A DNA stretch of 46,965 nucleotides from Mycobacterium sp. E183 (GCF_001667735.1 NZ_LZJN01000207.1:1-46965); one strand, 5' to 3'; counted from the stretch's first letter, positions 1 through 8,366 are shown. Notes: generated by a model from the sequence alone, not told the origin. Made by a program: numbers and translations.

Positions 1-1
1 G

Positions 2-124
2 GGCGGCGGTCAGCCCGCGCCCAGCGGCCACGGGCCGATCCAGTGTTACGCCTGCCACCCACCGGTCCCGCAACAGCCGGTTCACCCGCAGCCGGTTCAC
101 CCGGAGCCGCTGCAGCATCCCTGA
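2..124 (+). CDS. C-terminal end of an unidentified proline-rich protein (partial)
   Basis: An open frame enters from the left edge and ends at TGA 122-124. The 40 visible residues are rich in Pro, Gln and His and carry a short repeat, QPVHPQPVHPEP, plus one CYAC pair. No family is recognisable from this piece. It lies convergent to the membrane protein gene that ends at 137, with 12 bases between the stops. It could be the tail of a real gene or chance open frame in GC-rich DNA; the low-complexity Pro/Gln tail resembles tails of mycobacterial envelope or secreted proteins, which is only an inference. Confidence 0.35.
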   Translation, partial: GGGQPAPSGHGPIQCYACHPPVPQQPVHPQPVHPEPLQHP

Positions 125-136
125 GCGAGCGGTGCG

Positions 137-640
137 CTATCGGGCCGTTCGCGAGCGCAGCGCCCGGTGGGCGTGTGGCCAGAAGGGCATGCCCGCCACG
201 ACGGTCGCGCCGGTGGCAATGAGGCCGACCGCGACGTCGACGCTCTCGCGGCCATCGCTTGCCCAGTAGACGTCCTTGAGGTCCAAGAGCAGGGCGAGCT
301 CGTCGACGATCATGGCGTTCGCGGCGCCGTACGCGACGGCCGCCGCGGGATGCCGCCGTTGCTTGTCGGTTCCGCGTAGGCCCACAGCGCCGACCGTGGC
401 CAGCATCCCGATGCCGATGTTGTAGTGGTGAAAATGCCTGCCGCCCATGGACATACCACCACCCGAGGGGCCATGGCCGGCGCGGATCCAGTGCGTGAGC
501 GCCCGCAGCCCGGCGAACGTGAGCGTGAACGACGTCCAGGCCAGCACCGTGGCCTGCTCGCCGGGTTGCAGCCGCTGGTTCCATTGGTGGCGCAGGCGCT
601 CCCACCGGGACCTCGGTGCGTCGGTGCCGTGAGGCTCCAT
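137..640 (-). CDS. small integral membrane protein, function unknown
   Basis: A 167-residue protein beginning MEPHGTDAPRS. It has about four hydrophobic stretches: around residues 33-52, 75-93, 98-120 (which carries acidic residues) and 134-152. A histidine-rich loop GRHFHHYNIGI precedes the second stretch and suggests a metal- or haem-facing site, but no enzyme family is clear. The frame stays open upstream into dinX (ATG at 706), but the start at 640 avoids overlapping the divergent gene and sits 8 bases after TAGCGT (649-654 reversed), a good -10 for a leaderless message. It is divergent from dinX with a 34-base gap. Confidence 0.7.
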   Translation of the reverse strand: MEPHGTDAPRSRWERLRHQWNQRLQPGEQATVLAWTSFTLTFAGLRALTHWIRAGHGPSGGGMSMGGRHFHHYNIGIGMLATVGAVGLRGTDKQRRHPAAAVAYGAANAMIVDELALLLDLKDVYWASDGRESVDVAVGLIATGATVVAGMPFWPHAHRALRSRTAR

Positions 641-674
641 ACCCAACGACGCTAGACCAATAGCATTCCGAAGT
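641..674. promoter_or_regulatory. divergent leaderless promoters, membrane gene / dinX
   Basis: The 34-base gap carries TAGCAT at 661-666 facing right, 8 bases before the GTG of dinX. On the other strand it carries TAGCGT (649-654), 8 bases before the ATG of the membrane gene. Neither start has a Shine-Dalgarno. Both fit TANNNT -10 elements that place transcription at or next to the start codon. No clear -35 hexamers or SOS box were found, so dinX shows no sign of LexA control here. Confidence 0.45.
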
Positions 675-2081
675 GTGGAGTCCCGTTGGGTGCTGCACCT
701 GGACATGGATGCCTTCTTCGCCTCCGTCGAACAACTGACGCGGCCGACGCTGCGGGGCCGGCCGGTGCTGGTCGGCGGCCTGGGCGGGCGGGGCGTGGTG
801 GCCGGGGCCAGCTACGAAGCCCGCGTGTACGGCGCGCGCTCTGCCATGCCGATGCACCAGGCCCGCCGGCTGATCGGCGTGACCGCGGTGGTGCTGCCGC
901 CGCGCGGGGTGGTGTACGGGGTGGCCAGCCGGCGGGTCTTCGACACCGTGCGCAGCGTGGTGCCCGTCGTCGAGCAGCTGTCGTTCGACGAGGGCTTCGG
1001 CGAGCCGCCCGACCTCGCGGGCGCGTCCGCCGAGGATGTCGAGGCGTTCTGCGAAGGCCTGCGGCGACGGGTCCGCGAGGAGACGGGCCTGATCGCGTCG
1101 GTCGGCGCCGGCTCGGGGAAGCAGATCGCCAAGATCGCGTCCGGGCTGGCGAAACCCGACGGAATTCGGGTCGTCTCGCGCGCCGAGGAACGGTCGCTGC
1201 TCGGGGGTCTGCCGGTGCGGCGGCTGTGGGGCATCGGTCCGGTCGCCGAGGAGAAGCTCAACCGGCTCGGCATCGAGACCATCGGCCAGCTGGCCGCGCT
1301 GACCGACGCCGAGGCCGCCAATATCCTGGGCGCGACGATCGGCCCGGCGCTGCACCGCCTGGCCCGCGGCATCGACGACCGCCCGGTCGCCGAGCGCGCC
1401 GAGGCCAAGCAGATCAGCTCCGAATCCACCTTCGCCGTCGACCTGACCACCCTGGAGCAGCTGCGCGAGGCGATTGACCCGATCGCCGAGCACGCGCATC
1501 AGCGCCTGCTGCGCGACGGGCGCGGCGCCCGCACCGTCACCGTGAAGCTGAAGAAGTCCGACATGAGCACGCTGACCCGGTCGGCCACGCTGCCGTACGC
1601 GACGACGGAGGCCGGCGCGCTGGTCGCCGTGGCCCGGCGGCTGCTGCTCGACCCTCGCGAGATCGGCCCGATTCGCCTTCTGGGCGTGGGGTTTTCGGGG
1701 TTGAGCGACGTGCGGCAGGAGTCGCTGTTCCCGGATCTGGACCTGGCGGGGGAGGACCACCCCGCGGAGACGGTGGCGACCGCGGCGGAGGCGATGTTCG
1801 CCGCGGCGCCCGGGGAGGGCTGGCGGGTCGGCGACGACGTCACGCATCCCGAGCTCGGGCACGGCTGGGTGCAGGGCGCGGGCCACGGCGTGGTCACCGC
1901 GCGGTTCGAGACCCGCAGCTCCGGCCCCGGCCCGGCCCGCACGTTCCCCGCCGACACCGCCGAGCTGACCAAAGCCAACCCCGTCGATTCCCTGGACTGG
2001 CCGGACTACCTGGGCGTGCTGCAGGCCCTGGACGCGAACGCCCCGTCAGCCCCAGCGGGCGATGACGTCGCCGACCGGTAG
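675..2081 (+). CDS. dinX: Y-family DNA polymerase IV (DinB1/DinX)
   Basis: A 468-residue translesion polymerase starting at GTG 675. The palm motifs are DMDAFF (Asp10, Asp12, steric-gate Phe15) and SFDEG (Asp105/Glu106), matching the metal ligands of E. coli Pol IV with a shift of two. Helix-hairpin-helix and little-finger regions follow. QESLF at 348-352 is a sliding-clamp-binding peptide. Length agrees with M. tuberculosis DinB1 (about 463) and exceeds E. coli DinB (351). The extra tail includes a block at 382-412 (VGDDVTHPELGHGWV) resembling the Tudor-like module at the C terminus of PcrA/UvrD helicases. The 3' end overlaps the convergent ansA by 36 bases. Confidence 0.93.
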   Translation: MESRWVLHLDMDAFFASVEQLTRPTLRGRPVLVGGLGGRGVVAGASYEARVYGARSAMPMHQARRLIGVTAVVLPPRGVVYGVASRRVFDTVRSVVPVVEQLSFDEGFGEPPDLAGASAEDVEAFCEGLRRRVREETGLIASVGAGSGKQIAKIASGLAKPDGIRVVSRAEERSLLGGLPVRRLWGIGPVAEEKLNRLGIETIGQLAALTDAEAANILGATIGPALHRLARGIDDRPVAERAEAKQISSESTFAVDLTTLEQLREAIDPIAEHAHQRLLRDGRGARTVTVKLKKSDMSTLTRSATLPYATTEAGALVAVARRLLLDPREIGPIRLLGVGFSGLSDVRQESLFPDLDLAGEDHPAETVATAAEAMFAAAPGEGWRVGDDVTHPELGHGWVQGAGHGVVTARFETRSSGPGPARTFPADTAELTKANPVDSLDWPDYLGVLQALDANAPSAPAGDDVADR

Positions 2082-2972
2082 CCGCGCGGCCAGCGCGGCC
2101 ATCATCAGCACCCGCGCCTGCGGCGGTCGTAGGCGGGGCACCATCACCGCGCCGGCGGCCGCCATCTGGTGCCCGGGCCCATAGGCGGCACCGACGCTCC
2201 CGCCGGGGACGCGGGTGGACACCGCGACGGCGACGCCGGCGCGGCAGTGCCGGGTCACCGCGTCGACCACCGCGTCGCCGGCGTTGCCCGAACCCAGCGC
2301 CTCGAGCACCACGCCCTTGGCCCCGGCCGCCACGCAGGCGTCGAGGGCCACCCCGTCGCTGCCCAGGTAGGCGGCGACGATGTCGACGCGCGGCGCGTCC
2401 GCCGCGCTGAGATCCCCGAGCTGAGGCCGTGTCTTGGTGACGGCCAGCGTGAGACCGCCGTTCACCGTGCCGATCAGCTCACCGGCGAATCCGGTCAGGT
2501 CGTTGGTCGCCACCTTGGTCAGCCCCAGCGGCTGCAAGACCCGGCCGGCGAAACACACCAGCACGCCCAGACCCCGCGCGCCGGGGCTGCCCGCCACGGC
2601 GAGGGCCGCACGCAGGTTGGCCGGGCCGTCGGCGTCGGGGGCGTCGGCGCTGCGCATCGCGCCGGTCAGTACCACCGGAACGTCGCCCGCGTGGGTGAGC
2701 TCGAGCCACAGCGCGCTCTCCTCCATGGTGTCGGTGCCGTGGGTGACCACCACACCGTCGGCGCCGCCGTCGATCGCCGCGCGCACGGCGCGGCGGATCC
2801 GGTCCCAATCCGCGGGCACCAGCTGCGAGCTGTCCAGCGCCAGCACGTCGACGACGTCGACGTCGAGGCCGGCGGCCAGGTCGGCCGCGCCATAAGCGGG
2901 CCGGTGCACGCCGTCCGCGCCGGTGCCGGTCGATATCGTGCCTCCGGTGGCGATCACGGTGAGCCGGCCCAT
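2046..2972 (-). CDS. ansA: L-asparaginase
   Basis: A 308-residue cytoplasmic enzyme hydrolysing L-asparagine to aspartate and ammonia. Both threonine signatures are present: TGGTIS at 9-14 (Thr12 nucleophile) and HGTDTMEE near residue 89. The SADAPDADGPANL block is typical of the family. The start MGRLTVIATGG aligns with M. tuberculosis AnsA; an upstream ATG at 3098 would overlap lspA and is unlikely. There is no signal peptide. In M. tuberculosis AnsA serves nitrogen assimilation and acid resistance by releasing ammonia. It is divergent from lspA and convergent with dinX, so probably transcribed alone. Confidence 0.93.
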   Translation of the reverse strand: MGRLTVIATGGTISTGTGADGVHRPAYGAADLAAGLDVDVVDVLALDSSQLVPADWDRIRRAVRAAIDGGADGVVVTHGTDTMEESALWLELTHAGDVPVVLTGAMRSADAPDADGPANLRAALAVAGSPGARGLGVLVCFAGRVLQPLGLTKVATNDLTGFAGELIGTVNGGLTLAVTKTRPQLGDLSAADAPRVDIVAAYLGSDGVALDACVAAGAKGVVLEALGSGNAGDAVVDAVTRHCRAGVAVAVSTRVPGGSVGAAYGPGHQMAAAGAVMVPRLRPPQARVLMMAALAARLPVGDVIARWG

Positions 2973-3061
2973 GGTGAAATCATCGCGCACGCCAACCGCG
3001 AACATCGGCCAGCCCGCGTCGGCATTGGGGGATCGCGTGGGCATTGGGGGATGATGTGAGA

Positions 3062-3640
3062 GTGCCCGAGGAACCATCGACTGAGCCAGTGACCTCAACC
3101 GAGCAGGCCGGCGACGGCGCGGCCGCCGAGCCGCAGCGGCCGCCGAGGCGGCTGCGCCTGCTGCTGTCGGTGGCGGCGATCGTCTTGGCCCTGGACATCG
3201 TCACCAAGGTGCTGGCCGTCAAGCTGCTGCCGCCCGGTCAGCCGGTGCCCATCATCGGCGACACGGTCACCTGGACGCTGGTCCGCAACTCCGGTGCCGC
3301 GTTCTCGATGGCGACCGGCTACACCTGGGTGCTGACGCTGATCGCGACCGGCGTGGTGGCCGGCATCTTCTGGATGGGCCGGCGGCTGGTGTCGCCCTGG
3401 TGGGCGGTCGGGCTGGGCATGATCCTCGGCGGCGCCATGGGCAACCTGGTCGATCGCTTCTTCCGGGCGCCCGGGCCGCTGCGCGGCCACGTCGTGGATT
3501 TCCTGTCGGTCGGGTGGTGGCCGGTGTTCAACGTCGCCGACCCCTCGGTGGTGGGCGGCGCCATCCTCCTGGTGGTGCTGTCGGTCTTCGGCTACGACTT
3601 CGACACGGTCGGCAGGCGGAAGGCCGACCAGCGCCGATGA
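3062..3640 (+). CDS. lspA: lipoprotein signal peptidase (SPase II)
   Basis: A membrane aspartyl protease of 192 residues that removes the signal peptide of diacylglyceryl-modified prolipoproteins. Four transmembrane helices follow a Pro/Glu-rich cytoplasmic N terminus. The catalytic aspartates are in GNLVDRF (Asp131) and FNVADPSVVGG (Asp160), and the NSGAAFS motif is intact. I chose GTG 3062 (VPEEPSTEP), which matches the M. tuberculosis start; TTG 3044 and GTG 3056 are alternatives. The stop overlaps the next start (ATGA at 3637-3640), so the pseudouridine synthase is translationally coupled. Its substrates would include LprI further downstream. Confidence 0.93.
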   Translation: MPEEPSTEPVTSTEQAGDGAAAEPQRPPRRLRLLLSVAAIVLALDIVTKVLAVKLLPPGQPVPIIGDTVTWTLVRNSGAAFSMATGYTWVLTLIATGVVAGIFWMGRRLVSPWWAVGLGMILGGAMGNLVDRFFRAPGPLRGHVVDFLSVGWWPVFNVADPSVVGGAILLVVLSVFGYDFDTVGRRKADQRR

Positions 3641-4563
3641 CGCACCGTTCCATGCCCGTCCCCGAGGGGCTGGCGGGCATGCGCGTGGACGCGGGCCTCG
3701 CGCGGCTGCTGGGCCTGTCCCGCAGCGCCGCCGCGGCGCTGGCCGAAGACGGCGGGGTGGAACTCGACGGCGTGCAGGCGGGCAAATCCGACCGGCTGAC
3801 CGGCGGCGCGTGGCTTGAGGTCCGGTTGCCCGAAGCGCCGCCGCCGGTGGAGAACACGCCGGTCGAAATCGAGGGCATGACGATTCTGTATTCCGACGAC
3901 GACATCGTCGCGGTCGACAAGCCCGCCGCGGTGGCCGCGCACGCGTCGGTGGGCTGGACCGGACCGACGGTGCTCGGCGGACTGGCCGCGGCCGGTTACC
4001 GGATCACCACGTCCGGCGTGCCCGAGCGGCAGGGCATCGTGCATCGCCTCGACGTCGGCACCTCCGGGGTGATGGTGGTGGCGCTCTCCGAGCGCGCCTA
4101 CACCGTGCTGAAGCGCGCGTTCAAACAGCGCACTGTCGACAAGCGTTATCACGCGCTGGTGCAGGGCCATCCGGACCCGTCGAGCGGCACGATCGACGCT
4201 CCGATCGGGCGGCACCGCGGCGGCGAGTGGAAGTTCGCGGTCACGACGAACGGCCGGCACAGTCTCACCCACTACGACACCATCGAGGCCTTCGTCGCCG
4301 CCAGCCTGCTCGACGTGCACCTGGAAACCGGCCGCACGCACCAGATTCGGGTGCATTTCTCCGCGCTGCATCACCCGTGCTGCGGTGACCTGGTCTACGG
4401 GGCGGATCCTAAGCTCGCGAAAAGGCTTGGGCTCCAACGGCAATGGCTGCACGCCCGGTCGCTGTCGTTCGCCCACCCGGCCGACGGCAGGCGGATGGAG
4501 ATCGTCAGCCCCTACCCGGCCGATCTGCAGCACGCGCTGGACGTGCTGCGCGCCGAGGGCTGA
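3637..4563 (+). CDS. RluA/RluD-family 23S rRNA pseudouridine synthase
   Basis: A 308-residue enzyme isomerising uridine to pseudouridine in ribosomal RNA. An S4 RNA-binding domain spans about residues 12-65. The catalytic domain carries HRLDVGTSG with catalytic Asp139, and later the family blocks KRYHALV and ETGRTHQIRVH. Length equals M. tuberculosis Rv1540. The start ATG overlaps the lspA stop by four bases, the same pairing seen in many bacteria (lspA-rluD). The exact target uridines cannot be read from sequence; RluD-type helix 69 sites are likely. Confidence 0.92.
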   Translation: MTHRSMPVPEGLAGMRVDAGLARLLGLSRSAAAALAEDGGVELDGVQAGKSDRLTGGAWLEVRLPEAPPPVENTPVEIEGMTILYSDDDIVAVDKPAAVAAHASVGWTGPTVLGGLAAAGYRITTSGVPERQGIVHRLDVGTSGVMVVALSERAYTVLKRAFKQRTVDKRYHALVQGHPDPSSGTIDAPIGRHRGGEWKFAVTTNGRHSLTHYDTIEAFVAASLLDVHLETGRTHQIRVHFSALHHPCCGDLVYGADPKLAKRLGLQRQWLHARSLSFAHPADGRRMEIVSPYPADLQHALDVLRAEG

Positions 4564-4597
4564 TCATTCTGATGGTCGCGACCCGTCCCCCAAGCTT

Positions 4598-4617
4598 CGC
4601 TGGGGGTGCCCCCAGCG
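4598..4617. terminator. GC-rich palindrome between convergent genes
   Basis: CGCTGGGGG (4598-4606) and CCCCCAGCG (4609-4617) form a perfect 9-bp inverted repeat with a 2-base centre. It lies in the 76-base gap between the pseudouridine synthase and the methyltransferase, which end facing it. No T-tract follows on either side, so it could be a bidirectional terminator or a dispersed intergenic repeat of a kind I recall from M. avium complex genomes. Confidence 0.5.
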
Positions 4618-4639
4618 CCCGGCTTCGCCGCGCTTGCGA

Positions 4640-5401
4640 TCACTCGGCCGGCTTGCGCGCCTCGACGAGCAGCCGCGTGGAGTACGCGACGAACGGCCCG
4701 TCGGCCTCGATGCGCTCGTGCAGTTCGCGCAGCCGATCCCGGTAGGCGTCGACCGTGAAGTCCGGCACCGTCCAAATCACCTTGCGCAGGAAGTAGATAA
4801 CGGCGCCGACGTCGAAGAACTCGGCCCGCATCCGCTCCATCCGGATGTCGACGACCTCCATCCCGGCGGCTTCGGCCTCGGCGCGCTGGACGTCGGGGTG
4901 TAGTTCGGCCCATTTTTCCGGTTGCGGCCCGATGAAGTACTCGACCAGTTCGGCCATCGTCGCGGGCCCGATCTGCTGGGCGAAGTAGGTGCCGCCCGGC
5001 CGCAGCACCCGCGCGATCTCGGCCCATCGCACCTCGATGGGATGGCGGCTGGTCACCAGGTCGAAGGCCGCGTCGGCGAACGGCAGCCCCGGCTCGTGGC
5101 CGGTCAACACCACCACCACGCCGCGGGGATGCAGGCGTCGGGTGGCCAGCGCCGCGTTGGGCGGCCACGATTCCGTCGCGGCCATCGCGGGCGGAAACCG
5201 CTCCGCGCCCGCGAGCACCTCGCCACCGCCGGTGTCGATGTCGCACGCGGCCGACACGCTCGCCAGCCGCCGGCTCATCTGACGCTGATACCCCCACGAG
5301 GGGCGTTCCTCGGTGGCGCGCCCGTCCAGCCAGGAGAAGTCCCAGCCGTCGACGGGGGCGGCATCGGCCTCGGCCACGAGGTCGTCGAATGTGCGGACCA
5401 T
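4640..5401 (-). CDS. class I SAM-dependent methyltransferase
   Basis: About 253 residues with a Rossmann methyltransferase core. A degenerate motif I (DIDTGGGEVL) lies near residue 56. The block FDLVTSRHPIEVRWAEIARVLRPGGTYF is split here as FDLVTSRHP and ARVLRPGGTYF; it is the motif IV-VI signature of UbiE/methyltransferase-11 proteins. I place the start at ATG 5401: TAGCAT (5409-5414 reversed) ends 7 bases before it, a leaderless arrangement. ATG 5410 is three codons upstream and possible. The substrate is unknown. It ends facing the pseudouridine synthase and has no counterpart at this position in M. tuberculosis. Confidence 0.8.
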   Translation of the reverse strand: MVRTFDDLVAEADAAPVDGWDFSWLDGRATEERPSWGYQRQMSRRLASVSAACDIDTGGGEVLAGAERFPPAMAATESWPPNAALATRRLHPRGVVVVLTGHEPGLPFADAAFDLVTSRHPIEVRWAEIARVLRPGGTYFAQQIGPATMAELVEYFIGPQPEKWAELHPDVQRAEAEAAGMEVVDIRMERMRAEFFDVGAVIYFLRKVIWTVPDFTVDAYRDRLRELHERIEADGPFVAYSTRLLVEARKPAE

Positions 5402-5422
5402 GTCGAGCATGCTAGGCAGCGC

Positions 5423-5977
5423 TCAGGGCTGGTGATTACCGGCCTTGCCGTTCACCTGCGCAAGGGTGCTCCAAATCTGAGATGTGCCGTGCGAATAGAT
5501 TTCGACGATGTTGCCGAAGGGGTCTTCGCAGTAGCACACATAGAATCCGATGCCGGGCGCGAACTCCCACACCGCGCTGCGTTGTCTGCCGCCGCTCTCC
5601 GCGATGCGCCGCGCAAGGCCTTCGACGTCGGGGTCGATGACGCAGAAGTGGAACGTACCGGTCTTGTGCAAGTAGAACTGTGTGTTCTCGTCAGCTGCCC
5701 GCTGCTCGGGTTTGGGTTCGGAGAACTCAAACAACTCCAGGCCGACACCATTGCCCGCGTCCATCATGGCGATCCTGCCGGATACCACGTGGGGGCCCAG
5801 CATGTCCGCGACCAGCTCGCCGAAGTAACCCTCGCCCGCGGTGTACTCCTGCGGCTCGTGCAGGAGTTGGAAGCCGAGGACGCGTTGGTACCAGTCGATG
5901 GCCGCCTCCGCATCGGTGACGGTCACACCGACATGAGTGATCGTTCGTGGCTGCACTTTCGCGATCGGTTCGGCCAT
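5423..5977 (-). CDS. VOC-superfamily (glyoxalase/dioxygenase fold) protein
   Basis: A 184-residue protein with two beta-alpha-beta-beta-beta modules of the vicinal oxygen chelate fold. The first begins ITHVGVTVTDAEAAIDWYQRVLGF; here split as ITHVGVTVTD and WYQRVLGF. Putative metal ligands are His near residue 15, Glu in GLELFEF, His in TFHFCV and Glu in GNIVEIYSH. The family includes glyoxalases, ring-cleavage dioxygenases and epimerases, and the substrate cannot be assigned. It follows the AraC regulator on the same strand after 121 bases and may belong to its regulon with the divergent alcohol dehydrogenase. Confidence 0.8.
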   Translation of the reverse strand: MAEPIAKVQPRTITHVGVTVTDAEAAIDWYQRVLGFQLLHEPQEYTAGEGYFGELVADMLGPHVVSGRIAMMDAGNGVGLELFEFSEPKPEQRAADENTQFYLHKTGTFHFCVIDPDVEGLARRIAESGGRQRSAVWEFAPGIGFYVCYCEDPFGNIVEIYSHGTSQIWSTLAQVNGKAGNHQP

Positions 5978-6098
5978 CGGTGTCCCCCTTGGTGACGAGT
6001 TGGCAATTGCGCTCTCACTGCATCACGAAGTGAGCCCCGAATGGGCGCTGGTCCTCGAAGCCGTTACTGATCCGGTCGCTTTCTTGTATCGGCGGCCC

Positions 6099-7181
6099 TC
6101 AGCGGGCGGACTGGCGGCTGGCGTAACCGCGCGGCGTGGCGCCGAACCGGGTTCGGAACTCGCTGATGAAATGGGACACGTTGACGTAGCCGACCCGGTG
6201 GGCGATCTCGGTCACGGCCCATCTTCGATCCAGAACCAGTTCGCGCGCTCGGTTCAGCCGGACGTCTTTGACGTACTGATACGGCGACGATCCCGTCACC
6301 TCGCGGAACGTTCTGGTGAATGCGGATGAGCTCAGGCCCACCTCCGCGGCCAGGGTCGCGACCGTGATCGGCTCGGCCCAATGCTCATTGATGTAGGTCA
6401 GTGCCGCGCCGATGGGATTACCGGCCGCTTGCTGGGTGGCGAAGTGCAGCATCCGCGCAAACTGTTCGCGCTGCAGGACCCGATACACCAACTCGCGCAG
6501 ATACAAGGGCGCCAGCACTCGCCGGTCGACCTCGGTCGAGAGCGACCGCACGAACCGCAGGACCGAGCTCATGACTTCGTCGTCGAGCGCGGAGACGACG
6601 CACGATTCGGTGAGCTCCGGTACCGACGCCGCCTCGGCGCCCCGCCCGCCCGGCATCTTCTCGGTGATCTCGCGAACGGTAGACGGATCCACCTCCAGCA
6701 CCATGCATAGGCAGGGCTTGCGCGGCGATGCCTCGAGCACCTCGCTCTGGAAGTGCACATCGCCGTTGATCACCAGGTAGCTGAACTGGTCGTAGACGTG
6801 ACGCCGGCCCATCTCGATGACGGCCTTGCGGCCCTGCGCGACGAGTCCGATCGACAGTCCCCGGATCTCCTGCCACTCGGGTTCGGTGGGCTCGGTGAAT
6901 CGGTAGATGGTCAGACCGGGCCACAGCCCGACGTTCGCGCCGGGATGCGGTGCGCGCGCAGTCAATTCGGCGACGAGATCACCGGAACTGAGGTGATGTT
7001 CGATGTTTTCGGCGGCGGTCAGGTCAACACCCCCCTTGGCGTCAGCACACCGCGGGGGCCGGAACCGCTCCGCAAAGAAAAAGGTAGCCGAATACGAGGG
7101 CCCTCGCTGGGTGAGTGTCACCGCGCGGGATCGAAACCGGCAAACATCGGGCAGGAATCTTGTACCGCGGCCGCCGACCAT
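6099..7181 (-). CDS. AraC-family transcriptional regulator
   Basis: Up to 360 residues. The N-terminal half is the AraC_N cupin-like domain (from about GLWPGLTIYRF through GLVAQGRKAVIEMG). The C-terminal 100 residues hold two helix-turn-helix motifs: ITVATLAAEVGLSSSAFTRTF and AVTEIAHRVGYVNVSHFISE. The start is uncertain: ATG 7181 and GTG 7121 are both in frame, neither has a good Shine-Dalgarno, and the segment before residue 60 does not look like the family. It is divergent from the alcohol dehydrogenase with an 80-base gap, and likely controls that gene and perhaps the VOC gene. Confidence 0.85.
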   Translation of the reverse strand: MVGGRGTRFLPDVCRFRSRAVTLTQRGPSYSATFFFAERFRPPRCADAKGGVDLTAAENIEHHLSSGDLVAELTARAPHPGANVGLWPGLTIYRFTEPTEPEWQEIRGLSIGLVAQGRKAVIEMGRRHVYDQFSYLVINGDVHFQSEVLEASPRKPCLCMVLEVDPSTVREITEKMPGGRGAEAASVPELTESCVVSALDDEVMSSVLRFVRSLSTEVDRRVLAPLYLRELVYRVLQREQFARMLHFATQQAAGNPIGAALTYINEHWAEPITVATLAAEVGLSSSAFTRTFREVTGSSPYQYVKDVRLNRARELVLDRRWAVTEIAHRVGYVNVSHFISEFRTRFGATPRGYASRQSAR

Positions 7182-7261
7182 CCGGTTGGCTATTGATCAT
7201 CCTTCGGGCGGACCTATTCCCGGCGCAATCGCCGGTTACTTGCGGATATCGAGGAGACATC

Positions 7262-8332
7262 ATGGCGATGCGGGCAGCACGCATGCACGGATACAACCAG
7301 CCGCTGGAGATCGACGAAGTGCCGGTTCCCGATGTCGGGCGAAGCCAGGTCCTGATCAAGGTCGCCGCGACGGGCATGTGCCGCAGCGACTATCAGCTGT
7401 TGGATGGCTACTTCCGCGACGGTCTCCCGGTGGACTTCCCGTTCATCCCGGGGCACGAAGTGGCGGGCACCATCACCGAGGTGGGCGCCGACGTGCCGGA
7501 TTCCGCCGGCATCGGCGAGGGAGACCTTGTCGTGGTGGACCCGAACTGGGGGGACGGCACGTGCCGGCAGTGCCACGAAGGCAACCAGCAACTGTGCGCC
7601 GACGGGCAACTCGTCGGGTTCGGACCCAACGGGGGCTTCGCCGAGTACATGGTCGCCCCGTACGACCACGTGATCTCGGTCGCCGATCAACCGGATGCCG
7701 ACCCCCGGTACCTGGCCCCGCTGACCGATGCGGGCCTCACTCCGTACCGCGGCATGAAGAAGTTGCGCGACGCGGGCAAACTCGGCGCCGGCCGTACGGT
7801 CGTCATCAACGGCATCGGCGGTCTGGGCAGCTACGCGGTGCAATACGCCCGGCTACTCGGTGGCGGCGCGACCGTGCTCGGATTCGCCCGGAGCGATGAA
7901 AAACTCAAGGTCGCAACCGAACACGGCGCGCATCACACCGTGAACGTCCGGGACAAATCCGTCGAGGACGTGCAGAACGAGCTCGAGGACCTGACCGGCC
8001 GACGCACCGTCGACGCGGTGCTGGACTGCGCCGGATCCACGGAGTCCCTGGGATTGGCGGCCGCGATTCTCGAGACGGAGGGTGCGCTATCGCAGGTGGG
8101 CCTCATGGGCCAGCGGGTGGAGCTCCCGTTGTTTCCGTTCGTCAGCGGAGAGAAGTCGTACTTCGGCTCGTTCTGGGGCAATTACAACGACCTTCGGGAG
8201 GTGCTCGCGCTTGCCAGCCAAGGCCTGATCAAGCACCACGTGGTCCCGGTCAGGCTCGACGACATCAACGACAACCTGGAAGCCCTGGGCCGGGGCGACA
8301 TCGTCGGCCGGGCCGTGGTCGTCTTCGACTGA
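7262..8332 (+). CDS. zinc-dependent NAD(P)-linked alcohol dehydrogenase (MDR family)
   Basis: A 356-residue medium-chain dehydrogenase. Catalytic zinc ligands are in MCRSD (Cys near 39) and GHEVAG. The structural-zinc loop reads DGTCRQCHEGNQQLC: three cysteines plus an upstream Asp, like the Cys3-acidic site of Sulfolobus ADH. The Rossmann glycine motif is GIGGLGSYAVQYA. The overall pattern resembles secondary alcohol dehydrogenases such as those oxidising 2-propanol, though the substrate is an inference. AGGAG at 7251-7255 sets the start at ATG 7262. It is divergent from the AraC regulator, its probable controller, and has no counterpart here in M. tuberculosis. Confidence 0.88.
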   Translation: MAMRAARMHGYNQPLEIDEVPVPDVGRSQVLIKVAATGMCRSDYQLLDGYFRDGLPVDFPFIPGHEVAGTITEVGADVPDSAGIGEGDLVVVDPNWGDGTCRQCHEGNQQLCADGQLVGFGPNGGFAEYMVAPYDHVISVADQPDADPRYLAPLTDAGLTPYRGMKKLRDAGKLGAGRTVVINGIGGLGSYAVQYARLLGGGATVLGFARSDEKLKVATEHGAHHTVNVRDKSVEDVQNELEDLTGRRTVDAVLDCAGSTESLGLAAAILETEGALSQVGLMGQRVELPLFPFVSGEKSYFGSFWGNYNDLREVLALASQGLIKHHVVPVRLDDINDNLEALGRGDIVGRAVVVFD

Positions 8333-8345
8333 CCGCTGGCCGGCG

Positions 8346-8366
8346 GCGCGCCGAATCACGGCGCGC
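8346..8366. terminator. hairpin at the convergent ends of adh and lprI
   Basis: GCGCGCCG (8346-8353), a 5-base AATCA loop and CGGCGCGC (8359-8366) make a perfect 8-bp GC stem. It starts 13 bases after the alcohol dehydrogenase stop and its loop overlaps the lprI stop codon (8356-8358). It probably ends transcription from one or both sides; no T-tract is seen. Confidence 0.5.

Noticed and set aside
2169..3059. A 296-codon plus-strand frame opposite ansA
   Set aside because: ansA has full asparaginase motifs and the opposite frame is low-complexity Gly/Arg/His.
6014..6034. Inverted repeat CTCACT / AGTGAG between the AraC and VOC genes as an operator
   Set aside because: Arms of 6 bp with a 9-base gap are easily found by chance, and no second copy lies in the AraC-adh gap.
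7003..7181. Frameshift at the start of the AraC gene
   Set aside because: The N-terminal segment does not look like the family, but an extended or mis-set start explains it; no alternative frame restores homology.
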